Made by a program: the position numbers and the translations under genes. The notes under the pieces were generated by a model. It saw nothing but the letters and a program-made list of their open reading frames with translations. It was not told where the DNA came from and did no database searches. A stretch of 19,053 nucleotides of DNA from Candidatus Gastranaerophilales bacterium (lineage in GTDB: Bacteria > Cyanobacteriota > Vampirovibrionia > Gastranaerophilales > Gastranaerophilaceae): NCBI GenBank assembly GCA_944326495.1, contig CALVEE010000073.1, positions 1 through 19,053 of the forward strand, read 5' to 3'. Positions 7,089 to 14,096 of the stretch are shown piece by piece; within the stretch, counting starts at the first letter, position 1; each line of letters opens with the position of its first letter.

Positions 7089-7535
7089 ATGGCAGTACCA
7101 AGTGCAGTTTCAAATCTGGCGCGTAGCACAAATAAATTATCAACACTTAAGAAAAGTTTGGGATTAGGCGGACTTGTGACTGCCGGTTTTTGCGTATTTG
7201 ATTTTTTGACCGTTCCGGGGGCTTTTAAGCTTGATTATAATACCGAAGGTGAAAAAGTTGAAGGAGTTAACTGGAAATCGGGCTTTAAAGAACTCGGTAA
7301 ATCCGCTGTAAAATGCTTAAGCTATCTTGCGATTCCTGCAGCAATTTTAGGTATGGCATCAGGTGCCGGAGTTGTTGTTGCGGCTTTAACCGGAGCTGCG
7401 TCTTTTGGTTCGACATTTGCGCTATCTTCTATATTTGAAAAACTACTTCCAGAAGAGCAGAAGCTTGTTGCAGAAGCCTGTAAAGAAAAAGGTATTGATA
7501 TTAATCAAGGAAAAATGGAAGAATATTTAGCGTAA
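7089..7535 (+). CDS. Hypothetical protein with hydrophobic Gly/Ala-rich segments
   Basis: 148 residues with AAGGG nine bases before the ATG. Two hydrophobic stretches are visible: about 24-46 (LGLGGLVTAGFCVFDFLTVP) and about 78-115 (LSYLAIPAAILGMASGAG, continuing through VVVAALTGAASFGSTFALSS). They are rich in small residues, as in glycine-zipper or loosely membrane-associated proteins. The rest is soluble and charged, and the C-terminus (LPEEQKLVAEACKEKGIDI) looks helical. There is no typical signal peptide and no family was recognised. It stands alone between the coaX terminator and convergent genes. Confidence 0.65.
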   Translation: MAVPSAVSNLARSTNKLSTLKKSLGLGGLVTAGFCVFDFLTVPGAFKLDYNTEGEKVEGVNWKSGFKELGKSAVKCLSYLAIPAAILGMASGAGVVVAALTGAASFGSTFALSSIFEKLLPEEQKLVAEACKEKGIDINQGKMEEYLA

Positions 7536-7670
7536 ATTGTTGTCCTTTTTATCTTCTTCAACCCAGACAAGAGTAATAGGCAGCGGTATCGTGCCAAATG
7601 GGTTTGATACTGCCTTGTCATACTTATTTATTTTTCTATTCACTAATTTAAAGAAACTTTTTAACTTCAT
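7527..7670 (-). CDS. Possible 47-residue basic protein downstream of surE
   Basis: The frame reads ATG to TAA: MKLKSFFKLVNRKINKYDKA, then VSNPFGTIPLPITLVWVEED, then KKDNNLR. It fills the gap between surE and the convergent orphan gene, whose 3' end it overlaps by 9 bases. The composition looks protein-like (basic amphipathic start, Pro/Ile/Trp centre, acidic-basic tail). The only purine-rich site (AGAGGGG) is about 20 bases upstream, further than ideal, and there is no alternative start codon in frame before the upstream stop. It may follow surE on the same transcript. Confidence 0.35.
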   Translation of the reverse strand: MKLKSFFKLVNRKINKYDKAVSNPFGTIPLPITLVWVEEDKKDNNLR

Positions 7671-7760
7671 ATTTATATGATTGCATTGAACCCCTCTTGA
7701 TAAATCGCCTTAAAGGGTTATATAAGTTTCTTTATATAAGCCGAAGGTCTTACTACGTAT

Positions 7761-8552
7761 TTAGAACCAGTTGCAAAGATTTTCCCTGCATAAATCGTTT
7801 TCCAATTCCTGCAGAATATTTGTTCTTGTCATTTCATAAGTAACAGGTGTTATTGAAATCTTATTGTTTCTTACAGCTGCAATATCAGTCGAAGCATCTT
7901 CCGGCTCATTAATTAATTCTCCTGCCATCCAGTAATAAACTTTACCTCTCGGGTCAATCCTTTTTTCGTAAGCATCGGTAAACATTCTGCTTCCAAGCTC
8001 TGTCGCTGCAACACCTCCGATATCTTCTTTATCAAGTCCGGGAATATTAATATTTAGTATAGTTTTTGAAGGGAATTTCTTTATATCAACCTTATTTAAT
8101 AAATCAGCAACAAATTCTGCTGATACTTTAAAAGCTTCATATTCCGTACTCATGCTTGCTAAAGATGTTGCAATACTCGGATATCCCATCATTGCTCCTT
8201 CCATTGCACAGCTGACGGTTCCGGAATATAGAATATCCGCACCTAAGTTAGGGCCGTGATTTATGCCTGATATAACTAAATCCGGCAGTTCCTCTTTAGA
8301 TAAAATTGCATTAATAGCTAGTTTTACACAGTCTCCCGGAGTTCCGGTCGTCATCCAGCAGCGTTTAGCGCCATATTTAGTATCAACTTCCTCAACCCGC
8401 AAAGGTGTTTGAAGCGTAAGAGAATGTCCCGCAGCACTTCTTTCCCTGTCAGGTGCTACAACATAAACATCATGTGAAGGCGATAATGCTTCAATTAAAG
8501 CTCTTATCCCGTTTGCTAAAATTCCATCGTCATTTGATACCAATATTTTCAT
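7761..8552 (-). CDS. surE: 5'/3'-nucleotidase SurE
   Basis: 263 residues, normal for SurE. The N-terminus MKILVSNDDGILANGI contains the metal-binding Asp pair (residues 8-9). VVAPDRERSAAGHSLTL has the conserved Ser region, and LVISGINHGPNLGADILYSG supplies the conserved Asn. SurE removes phosphate from nucleoside monophosphates and is linked to stationary-phase survival in E. coli. The start has GAGAGG four bases upstream and an extended -10 (TGG-TATAAT) at 8590-8598. Here it stands alone, without the pcm/nlpD/rpoS partners of enterobacteria. Confidence 0.95.
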   Translation of the reverse strand: MKILVSNDDGILANGIRALIEALSPSHDVYVVAPDRERSAAGHSLTLQTPLRVEEVDTKYGAKRCWMTTGTPGDCVKLAINAILSKEELPDLVISGINHGPNLGADILYSGTVSCAMEGAMMGYPSIATSLASMSTEYEAFKVSAEFVADLLNKVDIKKFPSKTILNINIPGLDKEDIGGVAATELGSRMFTDAYEKRIDPRGKVYYWMAGELINEPEDASTDIAAVRNNKISITPVTYEMTRTNILQELENDLCRENLCNWF

Positions 8553-8589
8553 AAAACCTCTCTTTTGTAATTAACTAATTAGTAAAAAT

Positions 8590-8598
8590 ATTATACCA
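8590..8598 (-). promoter_or_regulatory. Extended -10 promoter for surE
   Basis: On the minus strand the sequence reads TGG-TATAAT, a perfect extended -10 element 38 bases before the surE ATG. No clear -35 box is seen, as is usual for extended -10 promoters. Confidence 0.5.
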
Positions 8599-8806
8599 TT
8601 TCTGATTAACAAATAGAATAATTTGAATTATTGTTTACATTGAGAAGTGCAGCATTTCCATTAAAATTATTTTGTGGAGTTTACTCCACACGATTCTTTA
8701 TTTAGTTATCATAAGTGTCTAAACAGAAAGGACATTTCCCACGTCCTGCGGGCATTAGTGTCCAAATAAAAATCAAAGCAAGCAACACTCCTCGCCCTAC
8801 GGGAGA

Positions 8807-8864
8807 GGATAGAATTTCAATACGAAACGTAAGTTGAGTATTAGAAATTCTTGGTGAGGGGGCA
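8807..8864 (+). repeat. 58-bp dispersed repeat A, copy 2
   Basis: Reverse complement of 626-683 with a single mismatch seen by eye. It contains the hairpin GAATTTCAATAC (8812-8823) against GTATT-a-GAAATTC (8838-8850). Confidence 0.8.
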
Positions 8865-8959
8865 AGTCGCAGGGGCAAATAAAAAATTATAAAATGAATC
8901 TTAAAAGAACAGTTTGTTTAAATAATATAATTATAAGTTATTGTTGGGCAAGAGTTAAT

Positions 8960-8976
8960 GTCAGGCACTGCCTGAC
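8960..8976. repeat. Short perfect palindrome
   Basis: GTCAGGCA-c-TGCCTGAC is a perfect 8-bp inverted repeat with one central base. A degenerate copy is at 555-571. It could be a protein-binding site or the core of a dispersed palindromic element. Confidence 0.6.
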
Positions 8977-9190
8977 CTACAGGCTAGGAGAGGTAAATGT
9001 ACATTCTGTTTTTATTTGGACACTAATGCTCACAAGGGGCGAGGGTGCCGTCACGCCAGGTGTGGAGTTTACCCGCCCCCTGTGGGAGGGTCGAAATCTT
9101 TGATTTCGGGGAGGGGTTTTAACTGATATTTGGTTTTTGGTGGGGCTTCTAAAATTTTTCTTGGGCATTAGTGCCCAGCGGGAGAGGATC

Positions 9191-9262
9191 TGCTCCACGC
9201 TCACAGAGTTTTGCCTTTAAGCCTTAACGGTTTGGCCGGTTCGGTCACTTCTATCGGACTTA
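9191..9262 (+). repeat. Dispersed repeat B, copy 2
   Basis: Matches 697-776 in the same orientation, with blocks such as CTCACAGAGTTTTGCCTTT, AAGCCT, GGCCGGTTC and CGGACTTAT. It ends about 30 bases from the stop of the glycosyltransferase gene. Confidence 0.65.
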
Positions 9263-9293
9263 TAAAAAAAATATAATTTACCCTTTTTATTAC

Positions 9294-10244
9294 TTAGCCC
9301 TGCCATTTCTTTGAACTAAGTTTAATCTTGAGCCCTAAAATTCTCAAGATTTTTGTCTTGACTTTACCCTGATACTCATTTTTTATTGAGAAAAGCCGGC
9401 GTAAAAAGGGTTCGTGCATCTCTGGCTCCGTCGAGTTATCGTAATCGAGCTTTAGTTCATCATAAATCGCCGTATGCTTAGCATATTCCCACCATTCATC
9501 TTTAAATTTATTGCCGCATCCCTTAAACGCGGGTTTAAGACCGGTAAGATGAACTATTACAGGATTTTCGCGAGCTTCAAGGTACTCTTCTTCCTCTTTA
9601 CCACCGAACTCATAATATCCGCCTCTCCACCAGGTATCCATATAGTTGTATTTAGGATGAAGAACAAGCTTTTTTTCATCTGCAATTTTATTTATAGAAT
9701 CCTGATCACAAAATTCGATTATTTTTTCATTGTTTTTTGCAAAATCTACTATCTTATCAAAAAACTTTTCTCTTCTGCAGTAATCGCAATTAAACAAGAG
9801 CATGCCGGAATTCACGTATACATCACTCTTCATGCCGAGCCGTTTTACGTATTTATTTACCCCCCAGACATCTTTAACCCCCGCAAAAAATTTATCTGAT
9901 AAATCAAGAGAGAATAATTCATCTAAATTTCCTCTTACTAAAGTATCGCAGTCCAGATACAAAATTTTATCTAAATCCGGACAGGTATCCGGAAGCTTAA
10001 TCCTAAACCACGCCTGGACTGTTACCCAATGAGAAAGCGTAAGCGAAGAAAAATCTTCTTCATTCATTTCGAGTAATCTTAACTTTCCGCCTGCAGTTTT
10101 TAATTTTTCTATATTCTCATCCGTGAGTTTTGAATACATAATAATAAATTCAACATTGCTGTTGTGTTCCAGTGCGCTCTGCATTGAAACAATCGTCTGG
10201 TTTACATATTTATCATCGGGCGCATACGCTATATTTATTTTCAT
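9294..10244 (-). CDS. GT8-family glycosyltransferase
   Basis: 316 residues. GT8 hallmarks are in order: KINIAYAPDDKY at the N-terminus, the metal-binding DxD in KILYLDCDTLVRG (Asp98, Asp100), YVNSGMLLFN (about 143-152), DQDSIN (about 180-185) and HLTGLKPAFKG (His232, Lys237), the usual HxxGxxKPW site with Ala in place of Trp. GT8 enzymes are retaining transferases that use UDP-glucose or UDP-galactose, here probably for LPS or another surface glycan. The C-terminus ends with ILRILGLKIKLSSKKWQ, a hydrophobic-basic segment that may bind the membrane. ATG 10244 is preferred over an upstream TTG because AAGGAG is eight bases away and the ATG shares one base with the previous stop (TGATG). It is the last gene of a four-gene operon. 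Confidence 0.88.
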   Translation of the reverse strand: MKINIAYAPDDKYVNQTIVSMQSALEHNSNVEFIIMYSKLTDENIEKLKTAGGKLRLLEMNEEDFSSLTLSHWVTVQAWFRIKLPDTCPDLDKILYLDCDTLVRGNLDELFSLDLSDKFFAGVKDVWGVNKYVKRLGMKSDVYVNSGMLLFNCDYCRREKFFDKIVDFAKNNEKIIEFCDQDSINKIADEKKLVLHPKYNYMDTWWRGGYYEFGGKEEEEYLEARENPVIVHLTGLKPAFKGCGNKFKDEWWEYAKHTAIYDELKLDYDNSTEPEMHEPFLRRLFSIKNEYQGKVKTKILRILGLKIKLSSKKWQG

Positions 10245-11176
10245 CAGCAAAACTCCTTAATAATATATTCGTAAAAAGTTCCCTCTGTTTTAATTTGTCT
10301 ATCTTTAGTCAAAACTGACTGCTTGTGGGTAAGTTTATGTACTCCGCTTATTTTCTTAATTTCTCTCCATCGCTCTTCAGAAAACGGTTTCAAAAGTTCG
10401 CCCTGAAACTGCTGAACCGGAAGAAAGCTAAAAAACGGAACTTTTGAGAAATACTCTTTATTTTTTCGGGTAACCATCGTAAAAGTATGTAAAAATGTAA
10501 AATAATTGATTAAAAACCTGTTTTCATTCCAGTAATATTTTAAAGCTTCAAGCGTTTGCTTCAAAATTACATTATCCGGCTTTGCTGCAATAAAATAACT
10601 TGCCATATTTAATCCGTCAAGGTCTATTTTTAAATCGTTTTGGAAAACAAATAAATCCGCATCAGTTATATAATCAGGAAGTTCCTCTGTTAACAATACA
10701 GTAGCATCAATCCAAATTCCGCCATGGCGGATTAAAAGGCATGTTCTTAAAATGTCTGAGAAAAAGGCTGTTTTAATAATACCTTTTTCTTTTAATTCCA
10801 AAAAAATCTCAGGTATTTCAACATACTTCCTCACATTTTCCGGAGTGAGCATAATTCTTTTTCGATTACCTTTAAACTTATCAACGCTGTTTAAACAAGC
10901 TTGAACGAGAGGTGGAATAGAACCGTCTTTGCTTTCCCAGTACTGCCAAATTGGGCGCATTCCCTCTTCCGGGAAATCACTTTTCTCCCTCTCCCTATGG
11001 GAGAGGGTTGGGGTGAGGAGGCAGTTTTTACATCCCTTATTCACATATTTTCTTAAATAAAACTTTGCCCAATTCCCTTTCAAAATTCTTCGGATTTTTC
11101 TGTCTATAACAAAAATTTCCAAAAATATTTTTATAATAGAATTCACTAACTGCCAGAACAAAGATTTTAAAATCAT
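10244..11176 (-). CDS. Capsular-polysaccharide-synthesis/GT32-like glycosyltransferase with an embedded palindromic repeat
   Basis: 310 residues. The N-terminus (1-25) is hydrophobic. The catalytic part begins at about 74 (RPIWQYWESKDGSIPPLVQ) and contains FFSDILRTCLLIRHGGIWID (about 138-157), the DxD-like sugar-nucleotide site of the Caps_synth (PF05704)/GT32-type families, then FQGELLKPFSEERW. Residues 53-65 (LLTPTLSHREREK) do not look like the rest; the DNA under them (10982-11020) holds a 9-bp-stem palindrome of the intergenic type, inserted in frame in the linker before the catalytic domain. The start overlaps the previous stop (ATGA) and the stop overlaps the next ATG. Donor and acceptor are unknown. 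Confidence 0.8.
   Translation of the reverse strand: MILKSLFWQLVNSIIKIFLEIFVIDRKIRRILKGNWAKFYLRKYVNKGCKNCLLTPTLSHREREKSDFPEEGMRPIWQYWESKDGSIPPLVQACLNSVDKFKGNRKRIMLTPENVRKYVEIPEIFLELKEKGIIKTAFFSDILRTCLLIRHGGIWIDATVLLTEELPDYITDADLFVFQNDLKIDLDGLNMASYFIAAKPDNVILKQTLEALKYYWNENRFLINYFTFLHTFTMVTRKNKEYFSKVPFFSFLPVQQFQGELLKPFSEERWREIKKISGVHKLTHKQSVLTKDRQIKTEGTFYEYIIKEFC
10985..11020 (-). repeat. Palindromic repeat element inside a coding region
   Basis: CCCTCTCCC-tat-GGGAGAGGG (10987-11007), followed by TTGGGGTGAGG, has the same layout as the array hairpins near 853-885 (CCCTCCC-loop-GGGAGGG, then TTGGGGTGGG). It lies wholly in frame inside the glycosyltransferase gene and is translated as LLTPTLSHRERE. 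Confidence 0.8.
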
Positions 11177-12069
11177 TCATCCTCCAAAATATAAAGTATT
11201 TGCGGGTATTGCTTGAGTATTATGTCATAAGCTTCCTCCAGGGATGTCCCGACCCCTTTTTTATTAATCTTGCAAAGCCCGTACTCTTGAGAATTTTCAA
11301 CATAATCAATTGATTCGGAATACCCCTTAACAAGCCTTGTTTTATATCCGTTCAAAACAGCCATAGCCCATAGCCAGATATCATCATGAGTCGGAAGAAG
11401 TTTTTTAATTAAATCCTCATCACAAACATCCTTATAGAAACAATCCGGCGGATAAAGAACTGCGCCATAGCCGGTAAGCCTGTTTTTAAAACTTGCTTTT
11501 CCCCTGTTTTTATCCAAATACAATTCTCTGGTTTTTGCCCAGCAAATTCTCTTATTTTCAACTCTCAAAACATCACACCTGTGCGCCTGAATTTCATCTT
11601 TATGCTCCAAATACGATTTATAAAGCGTCTCAACTGTATCCGGCGCATAATAAATATCATCATCGACAGTTATAATAACAGCCTTCGGATATTTCTTTAA
11701 TGCCGGAATAATTTTTTTATAAGAGCGGATATCTCTATACCAGTCTATTGTTAAGCCGAACTTTTGCAAATCCAAAAGCTCCTGCGGCAAGTCGTTTTCC
11801 CCATTCGGAAACTGTTCCGGTGCAAGCCAGAGGATTACCATATCCGGTTTCAGAGTCTGTGTTAAAAGAGTTTTTATTGTTTTAACAACAATATTTATTC
11901 TTTCAGGAAAACTCGTCAGAGAAACAATAAGGGGTATCTCTCTTTTTTTATCAGTAATTCCGCATTCTTTCAGAGCTATATTTTTCGGTTTACAGTTCTT
12001 TTTAATTCTGATTAGTAAACCAAATAAGTTTATTATAATATGACCGTCAAAGTACTGAATAAGTTTCAC
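11173..12069 (-). CDS. GT-A-type glycosyltransferase with DDD motif
   Basis: 298 residues, starting at GTG with AAGGA eight bases upstream. Visible motifs: PLIVSLTSFPERI (about 46-58), LLTQTLKPDMVILWL (about 68-82), the metal-binding VIITVDDDIYY (about 131-141, DDD at 136-138), LTGYGAVLYPP (about 198-208) and LPTHDDIWLW (about 225-234), which probably holds the catalytic acid or base. The pattern fits GT2-like enzymes of surface-polysaccharide clusters. The N-terminus (HIIINLFGLLIRIKKN) is a short hydrophobic-basic segment. The gene overlaps the preceding GT9 gene by 23 bases and the next gene by 4. Sugar specificity cannot be told. Confidence 0.75.
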   Translation of the reverse strand: MKLIQYFDGHIIINLFGLLIRIKKNCKPKNIALKECGITDKKREIPLIVSLTSFPERINIVVKTIKTLLTQTLKPDMVILWLAPEQFPNGENDLPQELLDLQKFGLTIDWYRDIRSYKKIIPALKKYPKAVIITVDDDIYYAPDTVETLYKSYLEHKDEIQAHRCDVLRVENKRICWAKTRELYLDKNRGKASFKNRLTGYGAVLYPPDCFYKDVCDEDLIKKLLPTHDDIWLWAMAVLNGYKTRLVKGYSESIDYVENSQEYGLCKINKKGVGTSLEEAYDIILKQYPQILYILEDE

Positions 12070-12997
12070 TCATCAATTCCTTATATGTTTTCATAATATC
12101 ATTAGGAGTAACATTTTCACCGACAAGAGTTTTTGCCGGATACAGAGTTTCATCCGACGCCCACATCTCATCGCATCCTGCATAAAAAATTCCGACGACC
12201 GGTACAGAAAGAGCATTTGCAAAATGTAAAGTTCCGGTATCTACCGTAACACATTTCCCGCAGATTTTCAAAATATTTGCAAGCTCCGGAAACGTTGTAC
12301 ATCCGACTAAATCAACATAATCAAAGCATCCGGCTTTTCGGAGATTATGGCTGAAAGTTTCTGCAACTCTTCCGGCGCCTGTTAAAACAGGAGTTAAACC
12401 TTCGCGGTTCATAAGCTCTATAAGCTCTCTGCAATCATTTACCCCCATATCTTTTTTATAAAAATTACTCGTTGTACATAGAACAACGGGATTTTTAAGC
12501 CCGCCAACCATATTAATGACAGCAGTATCGGTTTTCGGAGGATAATATTTTATAGGCAGATTTTTATGTTCGCCTGTTAAAGCCTCAATCATTCCGCCCC
12601 ATTTATCTTTCATATGAATATAATCTTTAAGCTTAAACGGCTCTTTTGTATGCCAGATAAAACTTTTGTTATGCGAGATAATATGTTTTGCTCCGATTAG
12701 ACGTGATATAAGAAGATTTCTTTCATTAGCATACGTTACAAAAGAAGCGTAAGGCTTTTTGTACGGGAAATTTTTAACAAATTTCAAAATTCCGCCCAAA
12801 GTTTTATCCCTATGCTTATCAAAAGCAATAACTTCGTCAACTCCGTCCTGATATTTTGCAACATCAATATAAGGCGTATCACAGACAAAAATAATTTTTG
12901 ATGACGGATAATACTCTTTTAAATTCCGTACAAGAGTATTCGTAACCAGCATATCCCCGATACAAGCCGTATTAAATATTATAAATAGCTTTTCCAT
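12047..12997 (-). CDS. GT9-family heptosyltransferase-like glycosyltransferase
   Basis: 316 residues with a GT-B fold pattern: N-terminal KLFIIFNTACIGDMLVTNTL (about 3-22, the acceptor-side loop of WaaC/WaaF/RfaF-type enzymes), a Rossmann half-domain restarting at NPVVLCTT (about 169), and the donor-site CVTVDTGTLHFANALSVPVV (about 249-268) followed by GIFYAG. GT9 enzymes transfer ADP-heptose or related sugars to the LPS inner core at the cytoplasmic face of the inner membrane; whether the donor is heptose here is open. First gene of the operon. The ATG has no Shine-Dalgarno sequence, and an extended -10 (TGT-TAAAAT) ends only seven bases upstream, so the transcript may be leaderless. Confidence 0.85.
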   Translation of the reverse strand: MEKLFIIFNTACIGDMLVTNTLVRNLKEYYPSSKIIFVCDTPYIDVAKYQDGVDEVIAFDKHRDKTLGGILKFVKNFPYKKPYASFVTYANERNLLISRLIGAKHIISHNKSFIWHTKEPFKLKDYIHMKDKWGGMIEALTGEHKNLPIKYYPPKTDTAVINMVGGLKNPVVLCTTSNFYKKDMGVNDCRELIELMNREGLTPVLTGAGRVAETFSHNLRKAGCFDYVDLVGCTTFPELANILKICGKCVTVDTGTLHFANALSVPVVGIFYAGCDEMWASDETLYPAKTLVGENVTPNDIMKTYKELMSETYSVL

Positions 12998-13004
12998 TGA
13001 AAAT

Positions 13005-13013
13005 ATTTTAACA
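13005..13013 (-). promoter_or_regulatory. Putative extended -10 promoter of the glycosyltransferase operon
   Basis: On the minus strand TGT-TAAAAT is followed by seven bases and the ATG of the GT9 gene, so transcription would begin at or next to the start codon. A convincing -35 box is not visible. Confidence 0.35.
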
Positions 13014-13057
13014 CAAAAAAATCAGATTACATTTAATTAACATTCCGTCACAATTTA

Positions 13058-13086
13058 TTGATATGGAAAAATATTTAAGATATCCT
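13058..13086 (+). promoter_or_regulatory. Putative sigma-70 promoter of minCDE
   Basis: TTGATA (13058-13063) and TATCCT (13081-13086) are 17 bases apart, with the minC ATG about 30 bases further on and GGGA ahead of it. The -35 matches five of six consensus bases and the -10 four of six. Confidence 0.4.
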
Positions 13087-13118
13087 AATTTCAGTGGCAG
13101 ATTATTTGGGAATTTTAA

Positions 13119-14096
13119 ATGGAAAAAGGTTTTGTAGAGAACGGATTTATAATTGATTTAAGCAACGCAAAAAATACAACCCAGCTTGTATTTGAGCTTA
13201 GTTCAATTATGGAGCATCCGGATGTTAAAGGGAAAAAAATTTGTTTAAAGTTAGGTGATTTGGATTTAAAACAATCCCAGCTTTTGAGTATAAAAGCTTT
13301 GATTGAGTCAATGGAAGCTTCAATTGCTCTGGTTGACACAAAATCAGAACAGACAGAAGCTTCTGCAGTGAGTCTCGGAATAATAGTTTCGGAAATTTCA
13401 AATAATGAAGTTCCTTCTATTGTTGCGACACCTGCGGAAGAAGAAATTCAAGCCGAACCCGTTCTTGTAAAAGAAGAAGGAAAAGTTGTAGAAGTTCAGG
13501 CCGACACAGGTGAAAATCTCAATCCAATCGAAACAACCGAAGGTGTGGAAGATACATATGACGAAGAAACAACACAGGAGATTTCAGAAGTAATTCCGGC
13601 TGAAAATTTTAATAATGATTTTGAAGCTTTAGCGCTTAATGAAGGTATTCTGAAAACAGAAGAAGCCAGCAAATATATTTTGCTGGATACAGGAGATGTT
13701 CTGCCGCAGGGTGTTGAAGAAAATTCGGTTAATACCGAAACGCTTCCGACTTTGTATTTAAATCAGACTTTGCGTTCAGGGCAGACAGTTACTTATGAAG
13801 GAAATATTTTGATAATAGGTGATGCACATCCCGGCAGTGAAATTGTCGCAACCGGTGATATTACTGTATGGGGAATTTTAGGCGGAATAGCTCACGCAGG
13901 ATCTATGGGAAATATTACAGCAAAAGTCAGAGCGCTAAAACTCAACGCAATTCAATTGAGAATTGCCGGTCTGTACGCAAGACGCAATGACACTTTGAAC
14001 GTTCCTTATGTTCAAAAAACAAATGAGTTTACTCCTGAAGAAGCTCAAATAGAAGATGGTAAAATAGTTATTTATAAAAAGTTAAGGAGAGATTAA
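13119..14096 (+). CDS. minC: Septum-site determining protein MinC
   Basis: 325 residues, long for MinC, which is usually about 220-270. The C-terminal domain (about 208-322) is the beta-helix MinC_C fold, with LRSGQTVTYEGNILIIGDA, then GSEIVATGDITVWGILGGIA, HAGSMGN and LRIAGLYARR; RSGQ (219-222) is the conserved MinD-binding surface. The N-terminal domain (about 1-95) fits the FtsZ-binding MinC_N fold, though weakly. Between them lies a Glu-rich, probably disordered linker (about 96-207), much longer than in E. coli. MinC, recruited by MinD, blocks FtsZ assembly away from mid-cell. The stop overlaps the minD start by one base (TAATG). Confidence 0.93.
   Translation: MEKGFVENGFIIDLSNAKNTTQLVFELSSIMEHPDVKGKKICLKLGDLDLKQSQLLSIKALIESMEASIALVDTKSEQTEASAVSLGIIVSEISNNEVPSIVATPAEEEIQAEPVLVKEEGKVVEVQADTGENLNPIETTEGVEDTYDEETTQEISEVIPAENFNNDFEALALNEGILKTEEASKYILLDTGDVLPQGVEENSVNTETLPTLYLNQTLRSGQTVTYEGNILIIGDAHPGSEIVATGDITVWGILGGIAHAGSMGNITAKVRALKLNAIQLRIAGLYARRNDTLNVPYVQKTNEFTPEEAQIEDGKIVIYKKLRRD

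Larger units (their letters stand above)
8752..9029. repeat. 278-bp segment bounded by a perfect 21-bp inverted repeat
   Basis: The 21 bases at 8752-8772 (beginning GCATTAGTGTCC) are the exact reverse complement of 9009-9029 (ending GGACACTAATGC). The match does not extend beyond 21 bp on either side. The interior holds repeat A copy 2 and the palindrome at 8960-8976, with no gene. Size and terminal inverted repeats resemble a miniature (MITE-like) element. No target-site duplication was recognised. The core GCATTAGTG also occurs once more at 9165-9173. Confidence 0.5.
8599..9293. other. Second gene-free, repeat-rich block
   Basis: Nearly 700 bases without a credible gene between surE and the glycosyltransferase operon. 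It contains a hairpin TGTGGAGT-tt-ACTCCACA (8673-8690), repeat A copy 2, the clean short palindrome at 8960-8976, a pair of 21-bp inverted repeats (8752-8772 and 9009-9029), another small hairpin TGGGCA-ttag-TGCCCA (9162-9177) and repeat B copy 2. Short frames at 8894-9103 and 8977-9204 run through these repeats and are not believed. Confidence 0.75.

Noticed and set aside
8894..9204. Two overlapping short frames in the repeat block (8894-9103 plus, 8977-9204 minus)
   Set aside because: Both pass through dispersed repeats and palindromes and have no ribosome binding site.
9474..9899. 141-codon plus-strand frame opposite the GT8 gene
   Set aside because: The GT8 gene on the other strand carries all family motifs; this is an AT-rich shadow.
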